Shown: piece after piece, positions 24,337 to 36,205 of the stretch | How the letters are laid out: each line of letters opens with the position of its first letter | Numbering within the stretch: position 1 is the first letter of the stretch | Assembly: GCA_951799445.1 (NCBI GenBank) | Contig: OX637287.1 | Location: 1,240,001 to 1,304,000 of the forward strand | Origin: Pseudisothecium myosuroides | Lineage: Eukaryota; Streptophyta; Bryopsida; Hypnales; Lembophyllaceae | Reading direction: 5' to 3' | Length of the DNA stretch: 64,000 nucleotides | The notes under the pieces: generated by a model | The model's input: only the letters and a program-made list of their open reading frames with translations | What the model was told of the DNA's origin: nothing | Database searches by the model: none | Translations under genes and position numbers: made by a program

Positions 24337-26314
24337 TAATGTCATGTATGTTGAAAAAACAATTTTAGTCTATTCTTACCATTAGTTTGGTGAATTGATG
24401 CTTCATGACTGTTTTGTTTTGTGTTTGATTCTCATTTCCCCTTAAAAGTATGAGAAGCTCGATTTTGGATGCAACATGGTGCTTTCTAGTGAATTTGACA
24501 TAGAAGGAGAATATAAATTGAGTTATATAATAGTGACAAAATTTTGTATTCATACTAATAAGCTGGTTTGGGGTGAACCAATTCCCTTGCTCGTCCCAGA
24601 TTTTAATGATAGGAAAAATACAGGGAATTTTTATTTGCCATGCATGATAAAATTTGGAAATTTTGAATTCATATTTGCAATCAAAGGCCTCAAATTATAT
24701 AGGAGAGGTGTCAAAGATAAATTAATCAAGTACAAAATAGGAATCTTTTTTTTTACATGCATTCTTGGAAGGACTTTGGAAGGACAAGCAAGGGGGTCAG
24801 TTCACTCCAACCGTAAGCCAAATCCAACAAGACATGGAACTCCCAATTAGGATCATTACTGCACTTCCTACATATCCCAAAAATTACAAAACGGGTGCAT
24901 ATTCTCTATGTATGGTACCGTATTTGAACATGACAAGCTTAAAGTCTTAAAATGACATTCAAATGGAAGATGCTAATTGTTGAATTATTGATCTAATAGT
25001 GTATGTCTTGCTGCAATTTAGTACATAATTCACATTCTAAAAGTCAAATATAGTATTGCATATTTATTTCTCCACAAACCTTTATGGATTAAGGTAATTG
25101 ACCCAATTTTTTGCCACAAACTATTTGTGATACTCTATAGAAGGCTCCATTATGGTCATGCAAGAAGTCCAAATGCACCATTTCTAAATAAATGAGCTCA
25201 TGGGCATTGTTGTGTGTATGAAAGGGGTATTTTGAGGTGCAAAAGTGATAGTTAGAAGTGATTTTGTGGCAGTAATAATAGAGTCTTGCATCTTTTGGAT
25301 GTAAATCATAAAAGAATATGGCCTCATTAGGTTAGTTTTGAATTAAGTATATGCATCTAAGTATTCTCCAAGGTTGGATTCCAAATTAGAAAGGTGAATT
25401 TGAAGAGGTATTGATAGAATGGTACTAAGGTTCATCTCTCATACTTCTTGATTTATGTAAATGGTGCTACATTTAGTGTCCATGGATAGATTGAACCAAA
25501 TATTTATAGTTTTCTATTATTAATCTTTTATTTGTTAATATATTTCATTTATTCTATATACTTTCACTTGACTACTTTTCATTGAAGTATTGTTGAACAG
25601 TTTGACTAAAATTTTGTATTTAAGTTTACATCTTTAAAAAAATGTATGCTATGTTACACCATGTGTCATATTAATTTATGTTACGAAATGAATTTACATA
25701 TGACTCTAAGTTTTTACTAAGGAGCAACACAAATCATTGTAGATGTTGTTCTCCCATTACTTCAACCCTTGAAGAATAATTGAGGCCCTAGAAGGGCTGC
25801 CCAAATTTGGATTTCATAATCTTACTTCCTCGAGGCTACAAACAACCTTTAAAGCCACTATTTAAAGAAAAATTAATCAAACTTTCCAATGCAAAAACTA
25901 CATAAGTTCAAATTGTGATTCAAAACCCAAGACATAGATTGATAGATGCATCATTGACTTGTCAAGACAAAAAAAATGATACCAAGTTGTGTTCAAGAAA
26001 AATCGGGTGGATAGTTCAAAGTTAGCCAGTAGGATTGGGAAAAAAAAAACGGTTGCAATTTGCACACATCGGCAAAAAGTTGTTGGAAAAATCTACAAAA
26101 CTCCTATTTTTAGAATTAAAAAATAGAGAAAATAGCTGGACTCGATGATTGAAAATACTGTTCAATATGAGAATTAAAGGAAAATAGCTGGTAAAACTCA
26201 AAAATATCCCTGACACTGGAGGAGTTTTTCTGAAGATTCTCTGAAAACCCAGCCCCTGTTAATAGGCCATTTGCTAGCTCTAGATATTTCACCCAGACAG
26301 TAGTACAATATAGG
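24337..26314. other. AT-rich spacer 5' of the LINE
   Basis: Contains the second copy of the dispersed repeat (24611-24794). No gene recognised; open frames are short and unsupported. Confidence 0.5.
24611..24794 (+). repeat. Dispersed repeat, copy 2 of 2
   Basis: Collinear with 22102-22284, in the same orientation, through CATGATAAAATTTGGAAATT, GATAAATTAATCAAG and TTTTTTTACATGCA. Noncoding. Confidence 0.75.
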
Positions 26315-26327
26315 GAAATATGGTACC
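26315..26327 (+). repeat. LINE target-site duplication, left copy
   Basis: GAAATATGGTACC, identical to 33334-33346. It defines the 5' end of the LINE at 26328. Confidence 0.93.
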
Positions 26328-26583
26328 AACGCTGCGAAGCTCTGGTGCCGCACCCACGCGCGATGGGGGCTTACCACGAGCGATCTCCGTATCCGTAGCA
26401 GTTGTGATTTATTTTGTATCCAATCTCCGCTTATATGGTTACACAGAGTGGTCATTTATTTCCCACGCGCCGGTTTCGGCTCGGGGATCAAGCCTGGGTG
26501 GGATAGTTACCGAGAATTTAGGGTTTTTAGGGTTCTATTTTTTCTTTCTCGAAAAAGGGCCCAAACGCAGCGCAATCAGCGCG

Positions 26584-28794
26584 ATGGCGAAGGCGTCGAA
26601 TGCGGCCACTCTGAAGGAACGACTGGAGCACGCGCCGACAGCCTCAGGCAGTCAAAGTTCGTAGCTGGAGCGCGCTGAAGGCGTGATCGAACCGGAACTT
26701 ATTGCTGCAATCGCAAGCACGGGGAGACACGCTCAATTCCACCCAACGAAGGCTACGCCAGGGGAGGTACTACCTGAAGGTTACGCACGCAGTTATGCAG
26801 GTTTTTTGATTCGCACCAAAGCTCTCGTTGTACAAGTAGACCAGGAGATCGTCAGAAAGGACACTGAGAGACTGAGGAAGCATGCGTTGATTGTTTATTT
26901 CGTCGGGGGCCGGGTGTCGTCAGTAATCCTTTCCCTATGGGTGGAAGCGATGTAGCTTCAAATCGGCGATTGGGTGGGTGTGGGTAGGGATTTAGGCAGG
27001 GGCTACTTCCAACTTCTTACCAAATAGACTACAGCCACGCAGAAGCTCCTCATGTGCACGCCTCATCACTCCAAGTGGGGCACTTGTATCATGCAGACGT
27101 GGGCTACTGGATTCAACGCCAATCAACCTGCAAAGTTGAAAGTGCCGACCTGGCTCACGTTGAGAGGTATACCCGAAGAGCTGCTTGGAGTCGCCAAGGG
27201 GATTGCTGAAGGAATGGGAGACCTCTTAGGCAGCGATAGACGAAACTCTTCATCACTTGATCAACGCTTCTGTGTGGCCATGAAAGCTGATGATGGATTA
27301 CCAACACTCATTGAAGTGCCTAATGCCTGCGCCCAGGAACAAGTGTTCATCGAGGTGGATTATGAGAACATCCCCATCCGGTGCAGACTCTGTTTCTCGA
27401 CAAGTCACCCCCTGAAGGAATGCTCGCGAAGGAGAGAGAACAACACCAAAGCAAGCATCTCCCAAGACAGAAAGTCAGTGCAGGGTTCCAAAGGAGGCAG
27501 TGAGGCACCTTCAATGGGAGCAGGAGGGGATAGCTTCAGCTGTGGCCAACTCCCACCTTCCCCAGCCCTAGGCTCACACAATCCACCAGTTCTCTTGGCA
27601 AGCGAAGGCTCATCTGGCAAAGGTGGAGCCTCAGCAGGTGCCAAGACGGACTCCAACCCGAATCCCGTCAGGAGCAAGAACACCGGAGTTGGCGAAACTG
27701 AATGGGTGGTTGTTAGCCATCGTAAAAAATCCAATGGAGCCGCTGAAGGTGGAGAATCTCAAGGCCCCTCGGCTGCAAGATCCAAGTCAATCAACTCGGA
27801 TCACTATCGCCCACAAAAGAGTAGCAGCTCTAAAGATCCAACCAGGCCCGTTCTCTCCCAATCAGCTGCACCCCAAAGAGGCACGACTGAGCCTGCCCTG
27901 GTTCTGCTCCACCAACCCCGTCAGGGAGAAGTGCAACAAGCTTCAACTGCGGCCCCCACTCAACTTTTACCCGCAATCCTCACCCATGTGGCTGGCACGC
28001 ACGTCCAATCTGGTTCGACAGGTGATCCCTAAAGACCCCCCCAGCAAGGCGCCGGTCTGCTGATGGCCCCAGCTCCACCAAGCAGCCGCAAAATCGTTCA
28101 ATCCGCCCCTTGCGTCCCACCTCAGCTAGCAAGGCAAGCCCTGAAAGCTGGCTGCGCCCCGCCGGCAGGACAATCCATTGGTGGAACAGGTTCCACTCGG
28201 GAGAAGGAGCGGACAGGCCCAGTGGTGCAACCCGCCAATCTCTCCGGGCCCCAAGGCCAAATACAAAGACTCGAGACGGGGCAGCCAATTCCCACACAAT
28301 CTCCCTTTTCCTTGATGACGATCCCATCGACCCAACCAGGAATGGAAGGGAGGACGATCCCAAACAGTGTTAGATCCCTTGATTTGAATGCGCTGGCCGC
28401 GCAATCAGCCTCAACAGCACACACAGCAAGCCAAGGCGACAACTCTCAAATTTTCCCGCCCCCTCTCAGCTCCATTCGAATCCCTCCAACTCAAACTGAA
28501 ACAGGTCCTCTCACTCCCACCACCACGGTAGTTGTGAGCGTACCAGAAGCCTTACATGAAAAATACTTTCAGTGGCTGCGATCACAAGGTGGGACGGAAG
28601 TCTTCACACCTCGCACTAGGGCTCTCACTCCTAATCAATGGGACAGAAGAAACAAGGCCATGGACACAGCCAAACGACTTAGAAGTGCTCTCCTGCAACA
28701 AAGTCGAGGTACTCCGAAGCGAGGGGCCACCCCCCTCGGATCCAGATGCACTGAGCTATTTCCAGCTCTCCCCCCTCCCTCCCCCCATCTATGA
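26584..28794 (+). pseudogene. LINE ORF1, DUF4283-like and CCHC zinc-knuckle protein, four in-frame stops
   Basis: One reading frame runs 737 codons from ATG 26584 (MAKASNAATLKERLE) to TGA 28792-28794. Stops break it at 26662 (TAG), 26953 (TAG), 27025 (TAG) and 28030 (TAA). The first third (around LIVYFVGGRV, LQIGDWVGVG, LGRGYFQLLTK, LKVPTWLTLRGIPEE) has the layout of the DUF4283 RNA-binding-like domain common in plant LINE ORF1. A CCHC knuckle CRLCFSTSHPLKEC (C-x2-C-x4-H-x4-C) lies at about 27385-27426. The remainder is Pro/Ser/Gln-rich and low complexity, as is usual. The product would coat element RNA. Its stop overlaps the ORF2 start. Confidence 0.9.
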
Positions 28795-31700
28795 AAGTGA
28801 CAATCCTTATTCAGAACGTTCAGGGCCTAAACGACCCTATGAAGCTTGACGTGGTTCGCAATTACTTTCGACCTCTATTCAGGGAAGCAGACATTGTATG
28901 CATGCAAGAGCATCGCCTAAGGGGGGCAAAGCTGGACGCCCTGCAACGCACATTTTGGCCCAGGGCGACGTTTCTGGGGAAAGAAGCAGCTGAAGGATTT
29001 GGGCACGCCCCTGGGGAAGAGGGTGCCGGCAAAGGAGGCATCTGCTTGTGGCTCGCCCTCCATATTGCACAACTCGTCACGGCCTCCGGATTCTTGCAAT
29101 GCGGTCGCGCCCAATGGGTACGCTTGGGAGGAATTTCTGGAGGGGATCTAGCCATTTTGAACGTCTACGCATTGAACAGTGCAAGGACGAGATGTGCATT
29201 GTGGGAGTCCCTCCTCTTGGATTTACCAAGAGATTGCAGATGGGTTCTTTACGGGGATTGGAACTTCGTGGAACGCCAAGAAGACAAGTCAAATCTCAAC
29301 GGGAGAATTATTTCAGTAGGTGAAAGTAGAGCCTTCTCTCTACTTAAGAATGCTTTGGAGGTTGAAGACCACTTCACAGGAGGGAGGATAAAATTTTCTT
29401 GGGACAACCGAAGGATCAGCGAGCTTCGTTCCTTGGCGAGACTAGACCGGTTCTACTCATTCACCCAACGCGACGCTGGTCCCTCTCCCGTCGTCAATTA
29501 CTTAATTAAAGGCGACTCCAGTCACTCCGACCACCTTCCCGTCTCCTTCACATTGCAACTCCTGCCTGCCCTGCCAAGAAAATCCTCCTACAAAATGAGC
29601 AAGTTCTACTTGAAGGACCCACCAGTCAAGGCTGCAGTAACACGGATATGGAGCGAGAATCCCAACATGGATTTTACTGGCAAGCTTAGAAAGTTAGTTA
29701 AATTCTATAAACAGTATTGTGTAAGGATGGCCGAAAACAGAAGGGAGACGGAGTCCACACTCAGAAAGAACCTCGAGAGGGCTCAAGTGGAGCTGCACAG
29801 GGACCCACTCAATCAAGTGGTGCAGGAGAGAATCGGAACATTGACCGACCAGCTTTCATCTTTCGAAAAACAAGCGGCTGAAGGTCAACGAATAAGAAGC
29901 CGAGTCAAATGGATAAAGGATGGAGACTCTTGCTGCAAGGAATTCTTTCGAGTAGCAAGGCCCCACACATGTGCGTCCAGCATCTCAGAGCTAGAGGACG
30001 AGCAGGGGGTCATCAAATCCGATCAGGCCAGTCTGGAACAGATTTGTTCATCCTTCTACGCGAAGCTCTACTCGGCCCCACTTCGATCAGTGGCCCACGA
30101 AGAAGCTGCACTCGGGGCACTTGCCAACGTTAGTGACAGAATCCCAGAGGCCATGAAGTTGGCGCTAGCTAAACCGATAAGCATAGAGGAGCTTGACATT
30201 GCCTTGCAAGGCCTCTCCCCCGAGAAAGCCCTAGGCCCGGACGGAGTAATCACATAATTTTACAAGTACCATTGGGTCGCCATCAAAGAGGACTATCTCG
30301 ACATGATCACAGGCGCTGTAGCAGCAAAAAAGCTCCCCCCAGGGATCACCAAGGGGCTCATCACGCTTTTGCACAAAGGGGACGCCAAGAATCGACTCAA
30401 CAATTGGAGGCCAATCACTCTGCTTAACGTCGCTTATAAGATCTTTGCCAAGGCCCTTCAGCTCAGATTACAGCCCGTGCTTATGGAAATCATCGACGCT
30501 GACCAATCCGCTTTTCTACCTCTCCGCTTCATACTAGATAACATCATGTTAACTCATGAAACCATCACTTGGGCGGAGAAATCAAAACAGCCGCTTATCT
30601 TCTTGAAGCTGGATTTCTCGAAGGCCTTCGACACGGTGGATTGGGTTTTTTTGTCACAAGCCATGGCAAAATTTGGGATTCCAGCGAGCTTCATCTCCAT
30701 GTTTGAAATGTTATTCCAGGGAGCTGAAGCAGCAGTTAAGGTGAATGGTGCGCATTCTCCCCTCTTCCCAATCATGAGGGGCGTCCGTCAGGGATGTCCC
30801 CTCGCCCCTTACTTATTTTTAGTAGTGGCGGAAGTGCTTAACGCAATGGTGAAAAGGGGTGTTGCCCAAGGAGTAGTGAAAGGTATAAGCCTCCCTGGTG
30901 GCACAAGACAACAGGTCATCCTCCAATATGCAGACGACACTTCATTCACTCTTTTGGGAAAGGAGGACTCCGTGAGCAATGTGATTTCCATCATTGACCA
31001 GTTTTGTATGGCTACAGGCCTCATTCTTAATTGGCAAAAATCTTGTGGATATTGGAAATCGGCAGATGAAGTAGCTCGTCCGGCATGGACTAATCAACTT
31101 CGAATTGTTTGGGTAGAGGGAGAAAATGTCAGCAAGCTGTTAGGTACCCCCTTTGGTATGAAATTAGATGCTTCGTCGGTGGACATTTTTTTGCAGGAAA
31201 GGATAACGAAAAAGCTGCATTATTGGTGTACAGCGAAGATCAACTACACTGGACGTGGGGTCATAGTCAATAGCGTGTTACTTGCTTCCACCTTTTTCTT
31301 TGTATCCATCTGGGGAGGCACTGCAGCAGGAGTTAAGAGAGTAACATCTTCAACCCAAAACTACATGTGGTCGAGCACGCTCCTCAGAGCTAGAACCAAA
31401 GTAGCTTGGTTACAATGTTGCCAATCGAGGGATTCCGGCGGCATCAATCTGGTCAATCCCCAAGACGCTCTAGTTGCCTTGATGTCGAAATGGGTGATGA
31501 AGGCCTACGAGCCTGGTAACTCGAATCTTCACGCCCTTCTCAGGCACCGACTTGGCAACTTTCAGCCTTACTCCAGGGGTAATTGGGCTCCAAGCTTGGA
31601 ATACTTTACCAATCCAGGCTTCCAAACGCACAAAGGTTCGTCCGTGTGGAACAGAGTGGGGACCTCTTGGAAGAAGCTCCAACCAGAAATCAAGTTGATC

Positions 31701-32999
31701 CTATCCAAAGTTCCTGAAGAAGTGGGAGGAGAACCTTTCTGGTGGTCCCAACACCTCCCTCTCATTGGCCCAGGCTTCTCAAAAGCGCGGGCAGCGCAAC
31801 TCCACAGGAGAGGGCTTCAACGAATTAGGGACGCACTCAACCAAGGACACTTGATGTCTGCAAACGAAGCGATGGACAAATTCGGCCTAAAGTACGAAGA
31901 GGAAGGAGCCTGGAGGGCGGTCACAGCTGCAATTCGCGCTCGATGGGGCCCATTGATTTCCAGCCACCCTCCCAATGCTACTGAAGGGGAATGGCTTGGC
32001 TGGTTCTCGGAAGAAGACTCCTCAAACCCAGGCAAGGTGGTCCAAGTCCCTCGTGGCAAATCCATCAGCATTGGTCCTCCAGCCTTGCCATGGCCCAGCG
32101 GCTGGTCGACCCCAGGTTTCTCAGTCCTTCAGCGAGCTCGCATTCTCCATGGAAATCAGCAAACTCGGGGCGAAGATGACACCCAAGCAGCGTTAGGAAC
32201 CTTCTACAGGGTAAGAGTGGCTCCGATCTTGAGAGGGCCAAAGAAAGCCACCATTCTTTTATACTACGGGAGGGTAGATTTTTTATCTTGGGACCCTGGG
32301 AAGTTCGAGTAGACAATTGACGGCCTCAAAGTTCCTTTCATGGAGTACAACGCCAATCTAAGACGTAAACTGCTCAAAAAACATCACCAAGTCCCCAATC
32401 CCGTCGTGAGGAAATGGGGGGGCGCCTTACCAGGAGACTTCCGCCTTCTCTGGAAGACGGTATGGCCCAGAGAAAGAGCAAGGAAAGAGGCAGGCCTTTT
32501 ATGGCTCATTTGGCACAAAGCCGTAGCCGTGAATCATTGGAGGGGACGGATCGACGATGCCGTTGACACCATATGCTCCGTCTGTCCTAGAAGATCAGAA
32601 GAAACAGTGTTGCACAGGTTTTGGGAGTGCCTTGCCGCTCAAAGGGCGTGGCAATGGGCTATTCACATAATGAACACCCTTCTCCATGGCGCAAATGCCA
32701 AGGGACCTTGGTAGCCTCTCACATGGAGGCAAGGTATTTTCTCGGTGAGCATCCCCCGGAAGTTCAACCCTTACAAGAGAATTTGGCTCGAGATTCGCAC
32801 CACCGTGCTTTGGTCACTTTGGTTGCAGCGGAATGACATGGTATTCAATGGTCAAGCCTGGACCCCGGAGAGACTTCAGCAACGCATTTGGGGTGGCATC
32901 ATCGACTACGGGCGCGCAGAATGGGCCCAGGTCTGCAACAAGAAGCGTCGCTCGGTAGAGGTACAGCGCAGCCTCCGCGACAAATTTGAGAAAAGATGA
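28791..32999 (+). pseudogene. LINE ORF2, endonuclease-reverse transcriptase, three in-frame stops
   Basis: One frame of 1403 codons from ATG 28791. Residues 1-250 form an AP-endonuclease-like (EEP) domain with QNVQG near residue 8, the catalytic Glu in MQEHRL (40), GDWN (155-158) and SDHLP (246-250). The reverse transcriptase follows at about residues 500-760 with NNWRPITLLN, LDFSKAFD (602-610 area), RQGCPLAPYLF and the catalytic YADD (713-716). A C-terminal zf-RVT-type finger (CSVC, then H and C, about 1262-1280) and the typical LWLQRNDMVFNG tail complete it. Stops at 30255 (TAA, just before the RT core), 32310 (TAG) and 32712 (TAG) disable the copy; no frameshift is seen. In an active copy it would nick target DNA and prime reverse transcription there. 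Confidence 0.95.
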
Positions 33000-33333
33000 T
33001 GTCGCCTCGAGATCTTCGCCAGGATGGAGGCCGGACAACCGCTTTGGACCCCCACCGGCCCGAGCGCCAGCTTCGTTTTTCAACCTCCCTGAAAGCCACC
33101 GGCCTCGACGGGTAGCTCTGCACCCCTCCTTGCCGGCCGTGAGCGGCTTCGCGTCCGCTCCCTGCGCTGCGCCGGTTGCAGCCCTCCCTTCGTCCAGCCC
33201 CTCTTTGTTCTGTTGTTTGTTTGACTCTGTGTGGTGGCTTGTGTCCCCCGCCAGGCCACGTGTGGTTGGTGGTCTTGTATCTTTCTTTTTGCAATGGAAT
33301 TTCGTTTCATTTGTGTCAAAAAAAGAAAAAAAA

Positions 33334-33346
33334 GAAATATGGTACC
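33334..33346 (+). repeat. LINE target-site duplication, right copy
   Basis: GAAATATGGTACC, identical to 26315-26327, directly after the A-rich tail. Confidence 0.93.
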
Positions 33347-33622
33347 GGTATAATGTTTCTTTATAGGGCCTGCATGATAGCGTGACGTGATGCATGACGT
33401 AGGGGTGGCCTGCAGTTTCTATTTCCAGGCATGAGTAAGCTGAACGGTAGAAAATGGAGGGCTTGCAGTAGTATTCAGGTCCTCCTCCGTCCTCCGCCGG
33501 TCAGGATGGAAAAATTGTCACAAATTTGAATGTGTCCCATGATCATTTTTGAGTTTTACCAGCTATTTTTCTTTAATTTGAATGTGCCCCATGACCATAG
33601 GCCCACTACAAATTCAAACTCT
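33347..33622. other. Short spacer between LINE and element B1
   Basis: No gene. It includes two similar phrases, GTGTCCCATGATCATTTTT and GTGCCCCATGACCATAGG, about 50 bp apart, suggesting a small local duplication. Confidence 0.45.
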
Positions 33623-33626
33623 TTAA

Positions 33627-34788
33627 TCCTTAACCCCTAAAGCCCTGAACATGCTTTTTGAGAACATAGCTTTTTCGGGCAGCTCACTACGAGCGGAGTT
33701 TTTCTTTTCTTTCTTTCAAATTTTCACACAACATTTTCCTGAGGAGTAGCTTTAAGGCCCAACAATTTTCATAACTTTTGTCTACATGGTTAAAAACTTA
33801 TGGAATGATATGTCATTTTCATTGGTCGGCAGGCAGCCCGGGCAGCAAAAAAAACTTCTTTAAAAATATATATATTTTTAAAATAAAAATTTGAAATTGG
33901 TTATTTAGATTTATATGTACGCGGGAAGCTTTGAATCATTTCATTCCGATCAACGAGTCAAAAGTTATGAGGAGTCTTAGTTTGAGGGTAATTATGGAAT
34001 CTCTACTCTAAAATAAACTTTGAAGTCCTTTATTTAACTCAATTTTCAATATTTTTGAAAAAAAAAAAAAAACATTGGGTGTAGATTGTTTATTACAACA
34101 TTACAACCGTTGGGATTGGCATTTTTCAATTCCATTAATTAATTCTTAACAATTTAGTGTTTTGAATCATTCTCTACCTCTTCCTACTTACTATTTTTTT
34201 CCTATATGTTGTACAATTCCAAATGATCTGAAATTTTTCAAGCATGTAGCCAACTTGCCTTGAAGAATGAATCCAAAGAGTAACCACCATTTTGGACATT
34301 TTTTCATACAAATGTGACCTTGTGAAGGGCAGCTGCCCGTTTCTTCGCAGGGACAAAAAAAGGAATTTGTCAATTCAAACACTATTGTCTTGCAATCCAC
34401 AAGGTGGAAAATTCTGAAATTTTTTTCACATCTTCTCAAACAAGTTTACTACAAGATCCTACAGTTTTAGGTGTCCCAAAATGTTTTTTTTCTAAAATTT
34501 GGCACTAGTATTAGAAATGGCACTTTTGGAGCGGTTTTGGTGAAAACATAGTCAAAAATCTTTAGGGGTTAAGCGCTCTGACGTCCATATTCTGGACGCT
34601 GAACGGAAGGCTTGCAAGTGTTGCTTAGTCCAACTAACCTCTCATTCATCCAATGTAATACTTGAATCTTGAAAAGACAAACTTCCTTAATGACCAATTT
34701 CATGAAATTGCGGTAAACAATATTTTTTTGTATAAAGATATAAGCAATAATGTACAAAAAATTTTAAAGTGATTGAGGCGTTAAGGGG
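33627..34788 (+). mobile_element. Family B element (B1) split by family A copy A2
   Basis: The B1 left end TTAA|TCCTTAA (33623-33633) is cut by A2 and resumes at 34569 as TTAAGCGCTCTGACGTCC. Its right end is GAGGCGTTAAGGGG|TTAA (34789-34792). Removing A2 plus one TTAA gives TTAATCCTTAAGCGCTC, matching the B3 left end TTAACCCTGAAGCACTC at 14 of 17 positions. The B1 body is about 220 bp. Confidence 0.83.
33634..34568 (-). mobile_element. Family A TTAA-type element (A2, 935 bp), reverse orientation
   Basis: Left end TTAA|CCCCTAAAGCCC (TTAA 33630-33633); right end AAATCTTTAGGGG|TTAA (34569-34572). The interior reads as the reverse complement of A3/A4: it begins with the TGCCC blocks (TCGGGCAGCTCAC, GGCAGCCCGGGCAGC) and ends with ATAGTCAAA near the terminus that carries the ACACTC words in forward copies. 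It is inserted at a TTAA within B1. Confidence 0.88.
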
Positions 34789-34796
34789 TTAAAGTA

Positions 34797-35016
34797 AGGT
34801 AGGAGCATCCAAAACCAAACCGGTACGCAATGGCTTCACTTTCTAGACATGGTAGTTATTTTAGAACCTAAATCTAAGTAGACTATAGATAGCTTATTGT
34901 TTGTTGACCAAAATGATAAACTATCTGTAGACTACCTAGAGTTAGATTCTAGAATCATTGCCTTATTTAAAAAGTGATCCCATTGGGTATCGATTTGGTT
35001 TTGGATGCTCCTCTCT
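34797..35016. mobile_element. TA-flanked foldback element (H3, 220 bp)
   Basis: Left AGGTAGGAGCATCCAAAACC and right GGTTTTGGATGCTCCTCTCT pair with few mismatches, and the inner arms continue pairing (GTAGACTATAGATAGCTTAT with ATAAACTATCTGTAGACTAC), so nearly the whole element folds back on itself. TA flanks both ends (34795-34796, 35017-35018). It starts 4 bp after the TTAA of B1. Noncoding MITE. Confidence 0.83.
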
Positions 35017-35018
35017 TA

Positions 35019-36201
35019 GCCCTTTGTTTTGCATTGGTTCATCCTCTCAACAAGAACGCAAAATTAATGTCACGAGCAAAATTAGAGTCGCTTCTAAAGG
35101 AAATTATTGAAAATTATTACAATAAAGTACATACCAAATACTTTAACATGCATTAATTTAGTCATTAGTAGAAAAGAGGTACTTGACGCCAAACAAAAGT
35201 ATGAGAGATTGGTACCAAAGGACCATCAATATATATGGGCTGTGAGCTACAATCCATCATTTTTGTCATCTATAATTATATTATTTAGATTTTACACTAA
35301 TTATCTAATTTTGTACAATCATCCATCACTTATATACTTTCATCCATATTTATTATCCAAAATAGAAAACTTTGTTCAAAAGCTTGCAGACCATACATTT
35401 TTCAAAGATGTTTTCAAAGATCTCATCCACTTTTTTCCTCTTATTTCTAATTTGAAGGTCGTCAACACCAACACAATGTAAAATTTGTTAAATATTTGCT
35501 TAGAGGAACCTTTGGCACTTGAATCTAATACTATAGTTGCTTATTTAGAGCTCCAACACCTCATATTCTACAACTAGTGAATATAGTGTGGCCTTACTAG
35601 TCCTACAACAGTAGTCAAAAATAAAAAGGCATGTCTTTTTCTATCCTTGTAAATGATTACGAACTCAAATTTTGTATTTTTCAAACATGAAGTCATATGT
35701 TTTGTATAACCTATAATTCTTTTAGAATGTTTGAAAAAAAACTAAAGTTATTACAAGTAATATAAGCTTTCAGAATATGAACTAGCTTGTTTCACTTACA
35801 CTAGCTGTTAGCCAGAGCATCCTTTATTGTCCTTCAAATGGCTTCTTGGAGCGCAAATTTGAAGGTCTTACAAGTATTGCCAAGAAATATGATCCATCGT
35901 CCCTCATTAAAAAAGGGGCTACTACCGCAAGCCCGTTGAACTCTAATGAGGCTCCTACATTATGTGGTCTCTCTTTAGCGAGCCCTTCAAAAGGAAAAAG
36001 ACAAGGTCAAATATTGTCATGATTGCACGTTGACTCTCTTTTACTATAGAATTTGGTCTACTTGCTTTCATCCCTCTCCCTTTTGTATGTGGAGTGAGGT
36101 GTGAGTCACAGCCTTGAGCTGTACCATAGGGATTCTCATACATGCCTCAAATGCAAATCAATTTGGAAAATCACTCAATTCATCATTTGGAGGGCCAAAG
36201 T
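35019..36201. other. AT-rich spacer
   Basis: An open frame at 35107-35481 (plus, 124 codons) is Phe/Tyr/Ile-rich because of base composition and shows no domain. No structure recognised. Confidence 0.45.
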
Positions 36202-36205
36202 TTAA

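Larger units (their letters stand above)
26328..33333 (+). mobile_element. Full-length L1-type non-LTR retrotransposon (LINE), 7.0 kb
   Basis: The element is framed by a perfect 13-bp direct repeat (26315-26327 and 33334-33346). It has a 5' leader of about 256 bp, ORF1 (26584-28794) with a nucleic-acid-binding CCHC knuckle, ORF2 (28791-32999) with endonuclease and reverse transcriptase, a GC-rich 3' leader, and a short A/G-rich tail (AAAAAAAGAAAAAAAA) at 33318-33333. This is the complete L1-clade plan found in plants. Both ORFs are interrupted only by in-frame stops, four in ORF1 and three in ORF2, with no frameshift I can detect. The copy is therefore young but incapable of making full-length proteins. 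Its GC content contrasts sharply with the flanks. Confidence 0.95.

Noticed and set aside
26320..26664. Upstream start for LINE ORF1 at 26320
   Set aside because: The ATG falls in the target duplication, outside the element, so it cannot be the element's own start. ATG 26584 was preferred.
32814..33395. Minus-strand open frame of 193 codons
   Set aside because: Antisense to the LINE 3' end and its leader; low-complexity Arg/Gly/Ala composition and no domain.
34974..35481. Open frames suggesting a transposase remnant
   Set aside because: The first overlaps a foldback MITE. The second is Phe/Tyr/Ile-rich from AT composition, with no DDE or hAT motif visible.
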